Shown here one piece after another: positions 1 to 6,002 of a DNA stretch of 6,002 bases. The notes under the pieces are model-generated. The model was not told the origin of the DNA and ran no database searches. It worked only from the letters and a program-made list of their open reading frames with translations. This DNA is from Eubacteriales bacterium (GTDB lineage Bacteria > Bacillota > Clostridia > Christensenellales > CAG-138): NCBI GenBank assembly GCA_028703645.1, contig JAQVML010000104.1, positions 1 through 6,002 on the forward strand, written 5' to 3'. The translations under genes and the position numbers were made by a program. Position 1 is the first letter of the stretch, and each line of letters starts with the position of its first letter.

Positions 1-3000
1 TGGCAACCGTGCGCTCGGTGTTGCTGATTGGGCGCTTCACCAGCGCGTTGCCCTGTTCAACAAGCGAGCGAACCATGTCGTGGAAGAGACGATTGTGATC
101 GTCCTTCACCGGCTTGAGATCGCGCCAAGGCAGCGGTTGGTCGCCGGGGATCAGTTCGCTCAGGTCAACGCCCTCGGTCTTTGGCGACTGCTTCACCTGC
201 GCGAGGTGTCCCGCCATACCGACCATCTGATCCACCGTCTGGAACCCAAGCTCCGCCATGCTCTCGCGCAAATTTTGTGCGAGGAAGCGCATGAGGTTGA
301 TCACATATTCCGGCTTGCCGCTAAAGCGCGAGCGCAGCGCGGGGTTTTGCGTCGCCACGCCGACCGGGCAGGTGTCCAGATTGCAAACACGCATCATCAC
401 GCAGCCGATGGAGACCAGCGGCAGCGTCGCAAAGCCAAACTCCTCCGCGCCCAGCAGCGCCGCAATGGCGATGTCGCGTCCGGTCATGAGCTTGCCGTCC
501 GTCTCCACGCGCACCCTGCCGCGAAGACCGTTTGCAATCAGCGTCTGGTGCGTTTCGGCAAGGCCGAGCTCCCAGGGAAGCCCCGCGTGCTGAATGCTCG
601 TGCGCGGGGAGGCTCCTGTTCCGCCGTCGTAGCCGGAGATGAGGATCACGTCCGCGCCACCTTTGGCAACGCCTGCCGCAATGGTGCCAACGCCCGCCTC
701 GGAGACGAGCTTCACGTTGATGCGCGCGTCAGGATTTGCGTTTTTCAGGTCGAAAATCAGCTGTGCCAGATCCTCAATCGAGTAGATATCGTGATGCGGG
801 GGCGGCGAAATGAGGCCGACGCCCGGTGTCGAGTGCCGCGTGCGCGCGATGCTTGGGTAAACCTTGCCCGCGGGTAATTGTCCGCCCTCGCCGGGCTTTG
901 CGCCCTGCGCCATCTTGATCTGAATCTCTTTGGCCGAGGCCAGATACGGCCCCGTGACGCCAAACCGGCCGGAGGCGATCTGCTTGATTGCGCTGTTGCG
1001 GTCGGTAAAGAGTCGCTCCTGCGCCTCGCCGCCTTCGCCGGAGTTGCTCTTGCCGCCGAGTTGGTTCATCGCGAGTGCAATGCATTCATGCGCCTCTTTG
1101 CTGATGGAGCCATAGCTCATGGCCCCCGTCTTAAAGCGGCGAACGATCTTCTCGACCGGCTCGACTTCCTCAATCGGAATCGGTTGGCACTTCGTGAAGC
1201 CCAGCAGATTTCGAAGCGAAACCGGCGCGTCGGTTTCCATGTTTTTGACATACTCTTTAAACAGCGCGTAATCCCCCGTGCGAACCGCGGTTTGCAGCAG
1301 GTGGATCGTCTGCGGATTATAGAGGTGGTGTTCGCCGTCCTTCTTGTATTGAAAACGTCCGCCGGAGGGCAACTCGTTGATCGCAGATTCGATTGCCTCT
1401 TTGTGGTGGTGTAAAATCTCGCGCTCCAAATCTTCCAGAGACATGCCGCCCACTCGCGTCACCGTCCCCGTAAAGAAGCGGTCGACCAGCTCTTTCGAAA
1501 GTCCCAGCGCCTCAAAAATCTGCGCGTTATGGTAGCCATCCACGCAGGAGATGCCCATCTTGCTCATCACCTTGAGGATGCCGTGATCATAGCCGTGGTA
1601 GACGTGCTCCATCGCCTCTTCCAGCGAAACGCCTTCCAGATACCCTTCGTCATAGAGCGCTTCCACCGCCTCGGTCACGCCGCGCAGATGGATTCCTTTC
1701 GCGCCGTAGCCAACGAGGCAGGCAACGTGATGCACCTCTCTGGGCTCATAACTATCCACAATCAGCGAGCAACCGCCGCGTAGTCCCTTTCGGATCAAGT
1801 GGTGGTGTACGCCCGCAGTTGCAAGCAGCGAAGGAATCGGCACCCGATCCGCGCTCGCGAGCCGGTCGGTGAGCACAAGAATCGAGTTCCCGCGACGAAT
1901 CGCCTGCTCCGCCGCGGCAAAGAGCGTATCCAGCCCCGCTTCGAGTCCCAGTTTGGGATCGAACACCATGTCGAGCTGCGCCGCGCTAAATCCGGGAATG
2001 CCCGAGAGCAACTGCTCCAGATTTGTCGTGCTCAAGATCGGAGAGGGCATGTGAATCTTTCGGCAGTTGTCCGGCTGATCCAACGTCGGGTCGCCGTTCG
2101 GGCCGAGAAATACATCCATACCGACCACGCACTCTTCCTGAATCGCGTCGATCGGCGGGTTGGTCACCTGCGCAAAGAGCTGCTTGAAGTAATGAAACAG
2201 CGGTTGCGGGCGCTCGGAGAGCACCGCAATCGGCGCATCGTAGCCCATTGATCCAACGGGATCAAGCCCCGTCTGCGCAATCGGCAACACGGTGAGCATG
2301 CGGTCTTCATACGTCCAGCCAAAGATGTTTTGCAGCTGCGTCGGGTTCTTGCCGGGCTTGTTCTTGCGCTCATACTGCGCTTCTCCCAACTCGATGACCT
2401 GCTGCTTGAGCCACTGCTTCCAAGGGCCGTCGAGGTACTGGTTTTTGATTTGCTGGTCTTCCAGCAGCGTGCCGGACTCGGTATCCAGCAATAGCATCTG
2501 ATTCGGGCCAAGGCGGCCTCTGCGCACAACCTTGGAAGGCGGAATATCCACCACTCCGCTTTCGGAAGCGAGCACCAGAATATTGTCGCTCGTGAGCACC
2601 CAGCGCGCTGGCCTGAGGCCGTTTCGATCCAGCACCGCGCCAACCTGGCGACCATCCGTAAAGCACATGGCGGCGGGGCCGTCCCATGGCGTCATGAGGC
2701 ACGCAGCGTAGCGAAAGAACTCACGCTGGTTTTCGTCCATCGTCGGGTCCTTTGACCACGGGCCGGGCATCATCATAAACAACGCCTGCGGAAGCGATCT
2801 GCCCGCAACGACGAGAAACTCCAGTAGGTTATCAAACTTGGTCGAGTCGCTGCCGTCCGTATCCAGAATCGGCAGGATGTCCGCAAAGCGCTTCTTCAGC
2901 CTGCCGCCATCCATCGCGGCAGACGCGGCGAGAACCGCGTGTTCGCAACCCTTGAGCGTATTGATCTCTCCGTTGTGGGCGACCATGCGAAACGGCTGCG

Positions 3001-3805
3001 CGCGCTCCCAGTTTGGGAATGTGTTGGTGGAATAGCGGGAGTGCACCAGCGCAATCGCCGAAATAAAGTCTTCATCTAAAAGGTCGGGATAAAAGTCCGA
3101 CACCTGCCAAGCCTGCATCATGCCCTTATAGACGATGGTTTTTGAAGAAAGGCTCGGTATATACGCGTCTCTGCCCTGTTCCTTCATCGCCTTTTCAATG
3201 CGCTTTCTCAACACAAAGAGGCGAACATCTGCGGGCAGGTCGTTTTCTTTCCAGGTTAGGAACAGTTGCTTCACGCTGGGTACGCTTGCCCACGCGCCAT
3301 AGCCGCAAGCATGCAGATTGGTCGGCACCGTCCGCCAGCCAAGCAGCGTAAATTCTTCTTCTGTTGCGATGGCTTCAATCTCGGACTGCGCTAGAAGGCA
3401 AATCTCCTCCTCAAGAGGCAAAAAGAACATGCCGACGGCATACTCGCCCTCTTTTGGTAACGCAAAGCCCGTCTGTTTCCGGAAAAACGCGTCCGGCAAC
3501 TGCAAAAGCACACCCGCGCCATCGCCGGTGTCGGGATCGGCTCCCGTTCCGCCGCGATGCGCCAGGCGTACCAAAATTTCAAGTGCGTCTGTGATTATCG
3601 CGTGCGATCGCAATCCGTTTGTATGCGCAATGAAGCCGGTTCCACAGGCATCATGCTCGAATTCCGGTCTCCAGAGCGACGCGCTCGTCATAGTCCGCCC
3701 TGATTGCCCCGCACGCTTGGTATTCGGCGCGACCGCCGACTCTTGGTTCTCGTTGCATTGCTGTCGAACTTGCTGTTGATTTTGTTGCTGCTGTTGCTGT
3801 CTCAT
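1..3805 (-). CDS. gltB: Glutamate synthase large subunit, 3' end cut by the window edge
   Basis: Large (alpha) subunit of glutamate synthase. It takes ammonia from glutamine and transfers it to 2-oxoglutarate, giving two glutamates; it acts in the cytoplasm with a small GltD-type subunit that is not visible here. My translation runs unbroken for 1268 codons. The N-terminal glutamine amidotransferase domain (about residues 54-445) starts at HDACGTGF, where Cys54 is the expected nucleophile exposed after propeptide removal; NGEINT lies at 278-283. The central domain follows (about 480-775). The FMN domain (about 860-1235) shows GGKSNSGEGG at 917-926, KPGEGGQLP and SGYDGGTGASP from 1057. Cys1135, Cys1141 and Cys1146 have the 3Fe-4S spacing (GCVMMRVCNLDTCPVG). 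The frame reaches PISNTERTVA at the left edge, where the C-terminal beta-helix domain begins, so roughly 250 residues are missing compared with the usual length near 1500. ATG 3805 is the first start after the in-frame stop at 3836-3838; ATG 3691 is a credible alternative. Confidence 0.97.
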   Translation of the reverse strand, partial: MRQQQQQQNQQQVRQQCNENQESAVAPNTKRAGQSGRTMTSASLWRPEFEHDACGTGFIAHTNGLRSHAIITDALEILVRLAHRGGTGADPDTGDGAGVLLQLPDAFFRKQTGFALPKEGEYAVGMFFLPLEEEICLLAQSEIEAIATEEEFTLLGWRTVPTNLHACGYGAWASVPSVKQLFLTWKENDLPADVRLFVLRKRIEKAMKEQGRDAYIPSLSSKTIVYKGMMQAWQVSDFYPDLLDEDFISAIALVHSRYSTNTFPNWERAQPFRMVAHNGEINTLKGCEHAVLAASAAMDGGRLKKRFADILPILDTDGSDSTKFDNLLEFLVVAGRSLPQALFMMMPGPWSKDPTMDENQREFFRYAACLMTPWDGPAAMCFTDGRQVGAVLDRNGLRPARWVLTSDNILVLASESGVVDIPPSKVVRRGRLGPNQMLLLDTESGTLLEDQQIKNQYLDGPWKQWLKQQVIELGEAQYERKNKPGKNPTQLQNIFGWTYEDRMLTVLPIAQTGLDPVGSMGYDAPIAVLSERPQPLFHYFKQLFAQVTNPPIDAIQEECVVGMDVFLGPNGDPTLDQPDNCRKIHMPSPILSTTNLEQLLSGIPGFSAAQLDMVFDPKLGLEAGLDTLFAAAEQAIRRGNSILVLTDRLASADRVPIPSLLATAGVHHHLIRKGLRGGCSLIVDSYEPREVHHVACLVGYGAKGIHLRGVTEAVEALYDEGYLEGVSLEEAMEHVYHGYDHGILKVMSKMGISCVDGYHNAQIFEALGLSKELVDRFFTGTVTRVGGMSLEDLEREILHHHKEAIESAINELPSGGRFQYKKDGEHHLYNPQTIHLLQTAVRTGDYALFKEYVKNMETDAPVSLRNLLGFTKCQPIPIEEVEPVEKIVRRFKTGAMSYGSISKEAHECIALAMNQLGGKSNSGEGGEAQERLFTDRNSAIKQIASGRFGVTGPYLASAKEIQIKMAQGAKPGEGGQLPAGKVYPSIARTRHSTPGVGLISPPPHHDIYSIEDLAQLIFDLKNANPDARINVKLVSEAGVGTIAAGVAKGGADVILISGYDGGTGASPRTSIQHAGLPWELGLAETHQTLIANGLRGRVRVETDGKLMTGRDIAIAALLGAEEFGFATLPLVSIGCVMMRVCNLDTCPVGVATQNPALRSRFSGKPEYVINLMRFLAQNLRESMAELGFQTVDQMVGMAGHLAQVKQSPKTEGVDLSELIPGDQPLPWRDLKPVKDDHNRLFHDMVRSLVEQGNALVKRPISNTERTVA
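3695..3701 (-). promoter_or_regulatory. Possible ribosome binding site for the internal gltB start at 3691
   Basis: AGGGCGG lies three bases before the in-frame ATG at 3691. Starting there gives a 15-residue propeptide (MTSASLWRPEFEHDA) before the nucleophile Cys. From memory of Bacillus-type GltB proteins, that resembles the family's usual N-terminus better than the longer glutamine-rich version. The site is imperfect and its spacing is short, so it supports the internal start without proving it. Confidence 0.35.
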
Positions 3806-3809
3806 GTTG

Positions 3810-3815
3810 CACCCT
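3810..3815 (-). promoter_or_regulatory. Possible ribosome binding site for the upstream gltB start at 3805
   Basis: AGGGTG stands four bases before ATG 3805. It is about as weak as the candidate site before ATG 3691, so ribosome binding sites do not decide between the two starts. The 114 bases between the starts encode MRQQQQQQNQQQVRQQ and a further polar stretch, which would enlarge the propeptide to 53 residues. Confidence 0.35.
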
Positions 3816-3827
3816 GTCGGATTTTTT

Positions 3828-3842
3828 CGGCTCGCTCAGCCG
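3828..3842 (-). promoter_or_regulatory. Small GC hairpin just upstream of gltB
   Basis: CGGCT-GAGCG-AGCCG forms a perfect 5-bp stem with a 5-base loop, ending about 22 bases before ATG 3805. On the minus strand it is followed by six A, not T, so it is not a terminator of gltB-direction transcription. It could affect ribosome access or mRNA stability; that role is inferred from position only. Confidence 0.3.
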
Positions 3843-3923
3843 TTCCCCAATCCGCTTCTCCCCTGTGTATTTTTTTGCCGTTCCTTTGGCTTTAGCGACC
3901 CGTTGTGTTTCTCAACCGCATCC

Positions 3924-3967
3924 TGCATATTTCTTGCATAATTTGCATTTTCTGCAAGTATTCCTGC
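3924..3967. repeat. Cluster of TGCA tetramers at near-helical spacing
   Basis: TGCA begins at 3924, 3935, 3944 and 3953, and a related TGCG at 3965, so the steps are 11, 9, 9 and 12 bases. Three more TGCA occur in the control region at 4079, 4101 and 4139, the last overlapping the -35 box. TGCA is its own reverse complement, so the cluster reads the same on both strands. It could be a stacked protein-binding site or part of the folded leader RNA. No known regulator box is recognised. Confidence 0.35.
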
Positions 3968-4000
3968 GTTTTGATTCTTCGCGGGCCAACGTTCTTCAAG

Positions 4001-4063
4001 AATGGCGTCCGAAGACTCCGCACCTATCGTCGGAAACGAAGCCGCGGACTTCGGAACGCCATT
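4001..4063 (-). promoter_or_regulatory. Large imperfect hairpin in the gltB leader
   Basis: The arms at 4001-4021 and 4044-4063 are complementary over 19 bp in three blocks (AATGGCGT, CCGAAG, TCCGC), interrupted only by a 1-base and a 2-base bulge. The 22-base loop contains a second small stem (TCGT-TTCCG-ACGA on the minus strand). No T-run follows on the minus strand, so it is not a standard intrinsic terminator. It lies inside the predicted leader RNA of gltB. It may be a structured cis-regulatory element or a protein-binding inverted repeat. I did not recognise a known riboswitch class or a T-box core in it. Confidence 0.6.
4024..4062 (-). CDS. Possible arginine-rich leader peptide of 12 codons
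   Basis: A short frame starts at ATG 4062 and reads MAFRSPRLRFRR before a TAG stop at 4024-4026. Five of twelve residues are arginine (codons CGA, CGG, CGT, CGA, CGA). AGGA lies only three bases upstream of the ATG, closer than ideal. The start codon sits in the 5' arm of the large hairpin and the stop in its loop, so a ribosome here would open the stem. An in-frame ATG at 4098 would extend it to 24 residues but has no visible ribosome binding site. GC-rich DNA easily yields arginine codons, so this could be chance. Confidence 0.2.
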   Translation of the reverse strand: MAFRSPRLRFRR

Positions 4064-4071
4064 GTTCCTGT

Positions 4072-4104
4072 AAAAAAGTGCAAGATGTTATGATCCATCT
4101 TGCA
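4072..4104 (-). terminator. Hairpin plus T6: attenuator-like or read-through terminator
   Basis: TGCAAGATG and CATCTTGCA form a perfect 9-bp stem (4096-4104 and 4079-4087) with an 8-base loop. After one C comes TTTTTT (4072-4077) in the gltB direction. This has the form of a Rho-independent terminator, although the stem is only modestly GC-rich. It begins about five bases after the transcription start predicted from the promoter at 4116-4143, which is very early for an attenuator. It could instead end transcripts reading through from aguB, stabilise the mRNA 5' end, or be a regulator's operator. Confidence 0.45.
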
Positions 4105-4115
4105 AAGTTTTATCT

Positions 4116-4143
4116 ATTATACCATCTGTCGTTGGATTTGCAA
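4116..4143 (-). promoter_or_regulatory. Sigma-70-type promoter, probably for gltB
   Basis: A perfect -10 box TATAAT (4116-4121) follows a -35-like TTGCAA (4138-4143) with a 16-base spacer. AT-rich DNA lies upstream. The predicted transcription start is near 4109, giving gltB an untranslated leader of about 300 bases. A second TATAAT at 4149-4154 has no convincing -35 partner. The leader length rests on sequence inspection alone. Confidence 0.6.
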
Positions 4144-4229
4144 TCTAAATTATATATTTTCCTGACCAAAAAATTATTGATTTATTAGCTCCATTTGCTC
4201 CATACAAAAAACATCGGATTTTCGCCGCT

Positions 4230-5105
4230 TCAGCGCGTCAACAGTCCGTATGTCTCCGGTCTGCGGTCGCGAAAGACGCCCCAGTTGCGCCGATCCTGCC
4301 GAATGCGATCGAAATCATAGTGCGCCGTCAGCACGCATTCGCTCTCGCGATCCGCTTCCGCAACGATCTCGCCCGTCTCATCCGTAAGAAAAGAGGAACC
4401 GTAGAATACGAGCGCGCTTGACTGCCCGCCGTTTTCGGGTGATGGTTCCACGCGCTCCAGACCCACGCGGTTTGCCGCGACAACGGGGAGAATATTTGCC
4501 GACGCGTGTCCCTGCATCGTCCTGCGCCAATGCGGCTGGCTATCGGTCGAGAGAATCGGCTCGGAACCAATCGCGGTGGGATACAGGATGATGTCCGCGC
4601 CCAGCAGCGCCATTACGCGCGCGGCTTCCGGAAACCACTGATCCCAACAGATGCCGCAGCCTACGTTGCCATAGCGCGTCTCAAACACGCGAAAACCCGT
4701 GTTTCCGGGCGAAAAGTAGAACTTTTCTTGATAATAATGGTCGTCGGGAATATGTGTCTTGCGATATACGCCAAGCAAGCTCCCGTCCGCGTCGATCATC
4801 GCAACGGAGTTATATTGGCAATTTCCGTCCCGCTCGTAAAAACTCACAGGAATCACGAGCGAGAGCTCTTTTGCTACCACCATCATCCGCGCGACCGCCG
4901 GATTCTCCGAAACAGGCAGTGCGTAGTCGAGGAAATCGTATCGGCGCTCCTGACAGAAATACACTCGCTCAAACAACTCCGGCAGCAGCACGATCAGCGC
5001 GCCCTGCTCCGCCGCCTCGCGCACAAGTGCTTCGGCCCGCGCAATATTTTCAGCAGGCTGGGCCGTCATCTGCATCTGAATCGCTGCAACGGTACTCTCG
5101 CTCAT
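4230..5105 (-). CDS. aguB: N-carbamoylputrescine amidase
   Basis: Hydrolyses N-carbamoylputrescine to putrescine, CO2 and ammonia, the last step of the agmatine route to putrescine; a soluble cytoplasmic enzyme of the nitrilase superfamily. The 291-residue length fits the family. The catalytic triad is visible as Glu43 (LLPELFE), Lys116 (YRKTHIPDD) and the nucleophile Cys153 (GICWDQWFPEAAR). The DDHYYQEKFYFSPG stretch at 121-134 and the C-terminal RRPETYGLL are typical of the AguB branch rather than of generic nitrilases. I chose ATG 5105 over the upstream in-frame start at 5207 because it overlaps the aguA stop as ATGA, has a strong ribosome binding site, and starts at the usual point just before the first beta strand (VAAIQMQM). 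The ATGA overlap and matching pathway indicate translational coupling with aguA. Confidence 0.96.
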   Translation of the reverse strand: MSESTVAAIQMQMTAQPAENIARAEALVREAAEQGALIVLLPELFERVYFCQERRYDFLDYALPVSENPAVARMMVVAKELSLVIPVSFYERDGNCQYNSVAMIDADGSLLGVYRKTHIPDDHYYQEKFYFSPGNTGFRVFETRYGNVGCGICWDQWFPEAARVMALLGADIILYPTAIGSEPILSTDSQPHWRRTMQGHASANILPVVAANRVGLERVEPSPENGGQSSALVFYGSSFLTDETGEIVAEADRESECVLTAHYDFDRIRQDRRNWGVFRDRRPETYGLLTR

Positions 5106-6001
5106 AAAAACTCCCCTTTCAGAATCTGCTGTGTCACGCAGTGGATGTTGCCGCCGCCGAGCAGGATCTCCCGCGAGTCGATTGGCACAATCCTGCGCTC
5201 CGGGCACAGCGCGCGCATGATCTCGATTGCGTGCGCATCGGAACTCGCGTTTTCTCCGCCGAACTGCGGCAGGAGAATTGCATCGTTGGTGAAGTAAAAA
5301 TTCACATAGCTCGCGGCGAGCCGCTCGCCAACCGTCCGCGTCTCCTCGCCGATGTCGGCGGGAAGATTCTCCATGTCCCGTTCCGTCACGCAGACGGGAT
5401 GCTCGGGCACGGGTAGTTTGTGGATCACGAGCCTGCGCCCGCGCTCGTCCGTTTCGCGTGAAAGATAATCATAGTCCGCCTGACTCATTGCAAACTGCGA
5501 GTCGGTCTGGTCGTCCGTCCACGCGAGCACCACCTCGCCGGGGCGGATAAACGCGCAAACGTTGTCCACGTGTTCATTGGTCTCGTCGTTGTAGATGCCT
5601 CGCGGCAGCCAGAGCACTTTTTCTGCGCCAAGATAGTCTTTCAGCTTTTGCTCGATCTGCACCTTGGTCAAATTCGGGTTTCTGCCCGCGCTGAGAAGAC
5701 ACCTTTCGGTGACCAGCAGCGTGCCCTCTCCGTCGGAGCAGATGGAGCCGCCCTCCAGCACGAAATCGCGCGCGTCGTAGCAATCTGCCCCGATTGCGCG
5801 ACAAAACGCTTGCGCCGCCGCGTCGTCGTTTGCGTAGTCGTCATAGAGGCCGTCCACCGCTCCACCCCACGCGTTGAAGCGCCAGTTGATGCCGCGCACC
5901 GCGGTTCCGTTGGTCACAAACGTAGGCCCAATGTCCCGCGCCCAGGAATCGTCGGTCTTAATCTCTATGATCGTCGCAAACGCTCCCGCCTGCGCGCGCG
6001 C
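5102..6001 (-). CDS. aguA: Agmatine deiminase, 5' end cut by the window edge
   Basis: Converts agmatine to N-carbamoylputrescine and ammonia; cytoplasmic, of the guanidino-group-modifying (arginine deiminase-like) fold. The frame is open to the right edge and 299 residues are visible. The family's usual length of about 365-380 implies that roughly 70 N-terminal residues lie outside. Motifs in order, in fragment numbering: TDDSWARDIGPTF (16-28), with the substrate-binding Asp region; WGG (45-47); LEGGS with Glu83; TNEHVDN with His144 and Asp146; and GGGNIHCVTQQ with the catalytic Cys288 near the C-terminus. All expected catalytic positions are present. The GTG at 5917 is not the start, because conserved sequence continues upstream of it. 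The stop overlaps aguB by four bases. No putrescine carbamoyltransferase (the ATP-yielding alternative partner) is visible; the partner here is the hydrolytic AguB. Confidence 0.96.
   Translation of the reverse strand, partial: ARAQAGAFATIIEIKTDDSWARDIGPTFVTNGTAVRGINWRFNAWGGAVDGLYDDYANDDAAAQAFCRAIGADCYDARDFVLEGGSICSDGEGTLLVTERCLLSAGRNPNLTKVQIEQKLKDYLGAEKVLWLPRGIYNDETNEHVDNVCAFIRPGEVVLAWTDDQTDSQFAMSQADYDYLSRETDERGRRLVIHKLPVPEHPVCVTERDMENLPADIGEETRTVGERLAASYVNFYFTNDAILLPQFGGENASSDAHAIEIMRALCPERRIVPIDSREILLGGGNIHCVTQQILKGEFL
5111..5119 (-). promoter_or_regulatory. Strong ribosome binding site that fixes the aguB start
   Basis: AAAGGGGAG lies five bases (all T) before ATG 5105, inside the last codons of aguA. 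It makes 5105 much more likely than the upstream ATG at 5207. Confidence 0.8.
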
Positions 6002-6002
6002 T

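Larger units (their letters stand above)
3806..4229. other. Intergenic control region between aguB and gltB
   Basis: This 424-base gap has no convincing protein gene beyond the possible leader peptide. From the aguB side it contains an AT-rich block (about 4105-4215), a 7-bp direct repeat GCTCCAT (4188-4194 and 4197-4203, plus-strand reading), the promoter, the T6 hairpin, the large imperfect hairpin, an 11-bp palindrome TTCTTCAAGAA (3992-4002), the TGCA cluster and the small hairpin before gltB. Composition shifts sharply from AT-rich around the promoter to GC-rich across the large hairpin, which argues that the latter is under selection as RNA or as a binding site. Apart from the six T at 4206-4211, without a good stem, I see no terminator directly after aguB. 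Confidence 0.7.

Noticed and set aside
80..877. 265-codon plus-strand open frame opposite gltB
   Set aside because: It is antisense to conserved gltB sequence (FMN domain and 3Fe-4S cysteines). Its composition is rich in R, A and H, as expected from the complement of GC-biased codons, and it shows no recognisable domain.
3992..4002. 11-bp palindrome TTCTTCAAGAA as an operator
   Set aside because: Short palindromes of this size are common, it overlaps the edge of the large hairpin, and it matches no regulator box I can name.
3806..4108. Known riboswitch or T-box in the gltB leader
   Set aside because: I looked for the T-box core (AGGGTGGNACCGCG-like) and for glutamine-riboswitch-like consensus by eye and found neither; a covariance-model scan would be needed to exclude other classes.
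3865..4188. 107-codon plus-strand open frame across the intergenic region
   Set aside because: It starts at GTG without a ribosome binding site, runs through the promoter, both hairpins and the AT-rich block, and its translation resembles no protein.
4205..4232. Possible terminator directly after the aguB stop (six T at 4206-4211)
   Set aside because: The only stem available before the T-run is about 3 bp (CGG/CCG), too weak to call an intrinsic terminator.
4506..5297. 263-codon plus-strand open frame opposite aguB/aguA
   Set aside because: It lies entirely antisense to two enzymes with intact catalytic motifs, has no recognisable protein family, and is best explained as a codon-bias shadow.
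5102..5917. GTG at 5917 as the start of aguA
   Set aside because: The same frame continues upstream to the window edge and includes the conserved TDDSWARDIGPTF motif, so the true start is outside the window.

Overview
The window carries three genes, all on the minus strand, in transcription order (right to left): aguA (agmatine deiminase, 5' end cut by the right edge), aguB (N-carbamoylputrescine amidase, complete) and gltB (large subunit of glutamate synthase, 3' end cut by the left edge). The long plus-strand open frames opposite these genes look like antisense shadows. I saw no tRNA, rRNA, insertion sequence, CRISPR array or phage-like material.

The organism is probably a moderately GC-rich bacterium of the Firmicutes/Clostridia type. 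The basis is the Gram-positive flavour of the GltB N-terminus (LWRPEFEHDACG), the TNEHVDN form of the agmatine deiminase His motif, a strong purine-rich ribosome binding site, and GC-rich genes separated by an AT-rich control region. This assignment is inference; no marker gene settles it.

Layout: positions 5102-6001 are the last 299 codons of aguA. Its stop overlaps the aguB start by four bases (ATGA), so the two form a tight operon. aguB ends at 4230. Positions 3806-4229 are non-coding by any convincing criterion but highly structured. They hold an AT-rich block, a good sigma-70-like promoter (TTGCAA-16-TATAAT), a hairpin followed by six T, a 19-bp imperfect inverted repeat containing a possible 12-codon arginine-rich reading frame, a cluster of TGCA tetramers, and a small hairpin just before gltB. 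gltB begins at 3805, or at an in-frame ATG at 3691, and runs without frameshift to position 1 (1268 codons seen).

Working together: aguA turns agmatine (decarboxylated arginine) into N-carbamoylputrescine and ammonia, and aguB hydrolyses that to putrescine, CO2 and a second ammonia. With glutamine synthetase (not in the window), glutamate synthase can bring such ammonia into glutamate. The most unusual part of the window is the roughly 300-nt gltB leader, which may be a regulatory RNA. The glutamine-rich N-terminal extension of the predicted GltB is the next most unusual.
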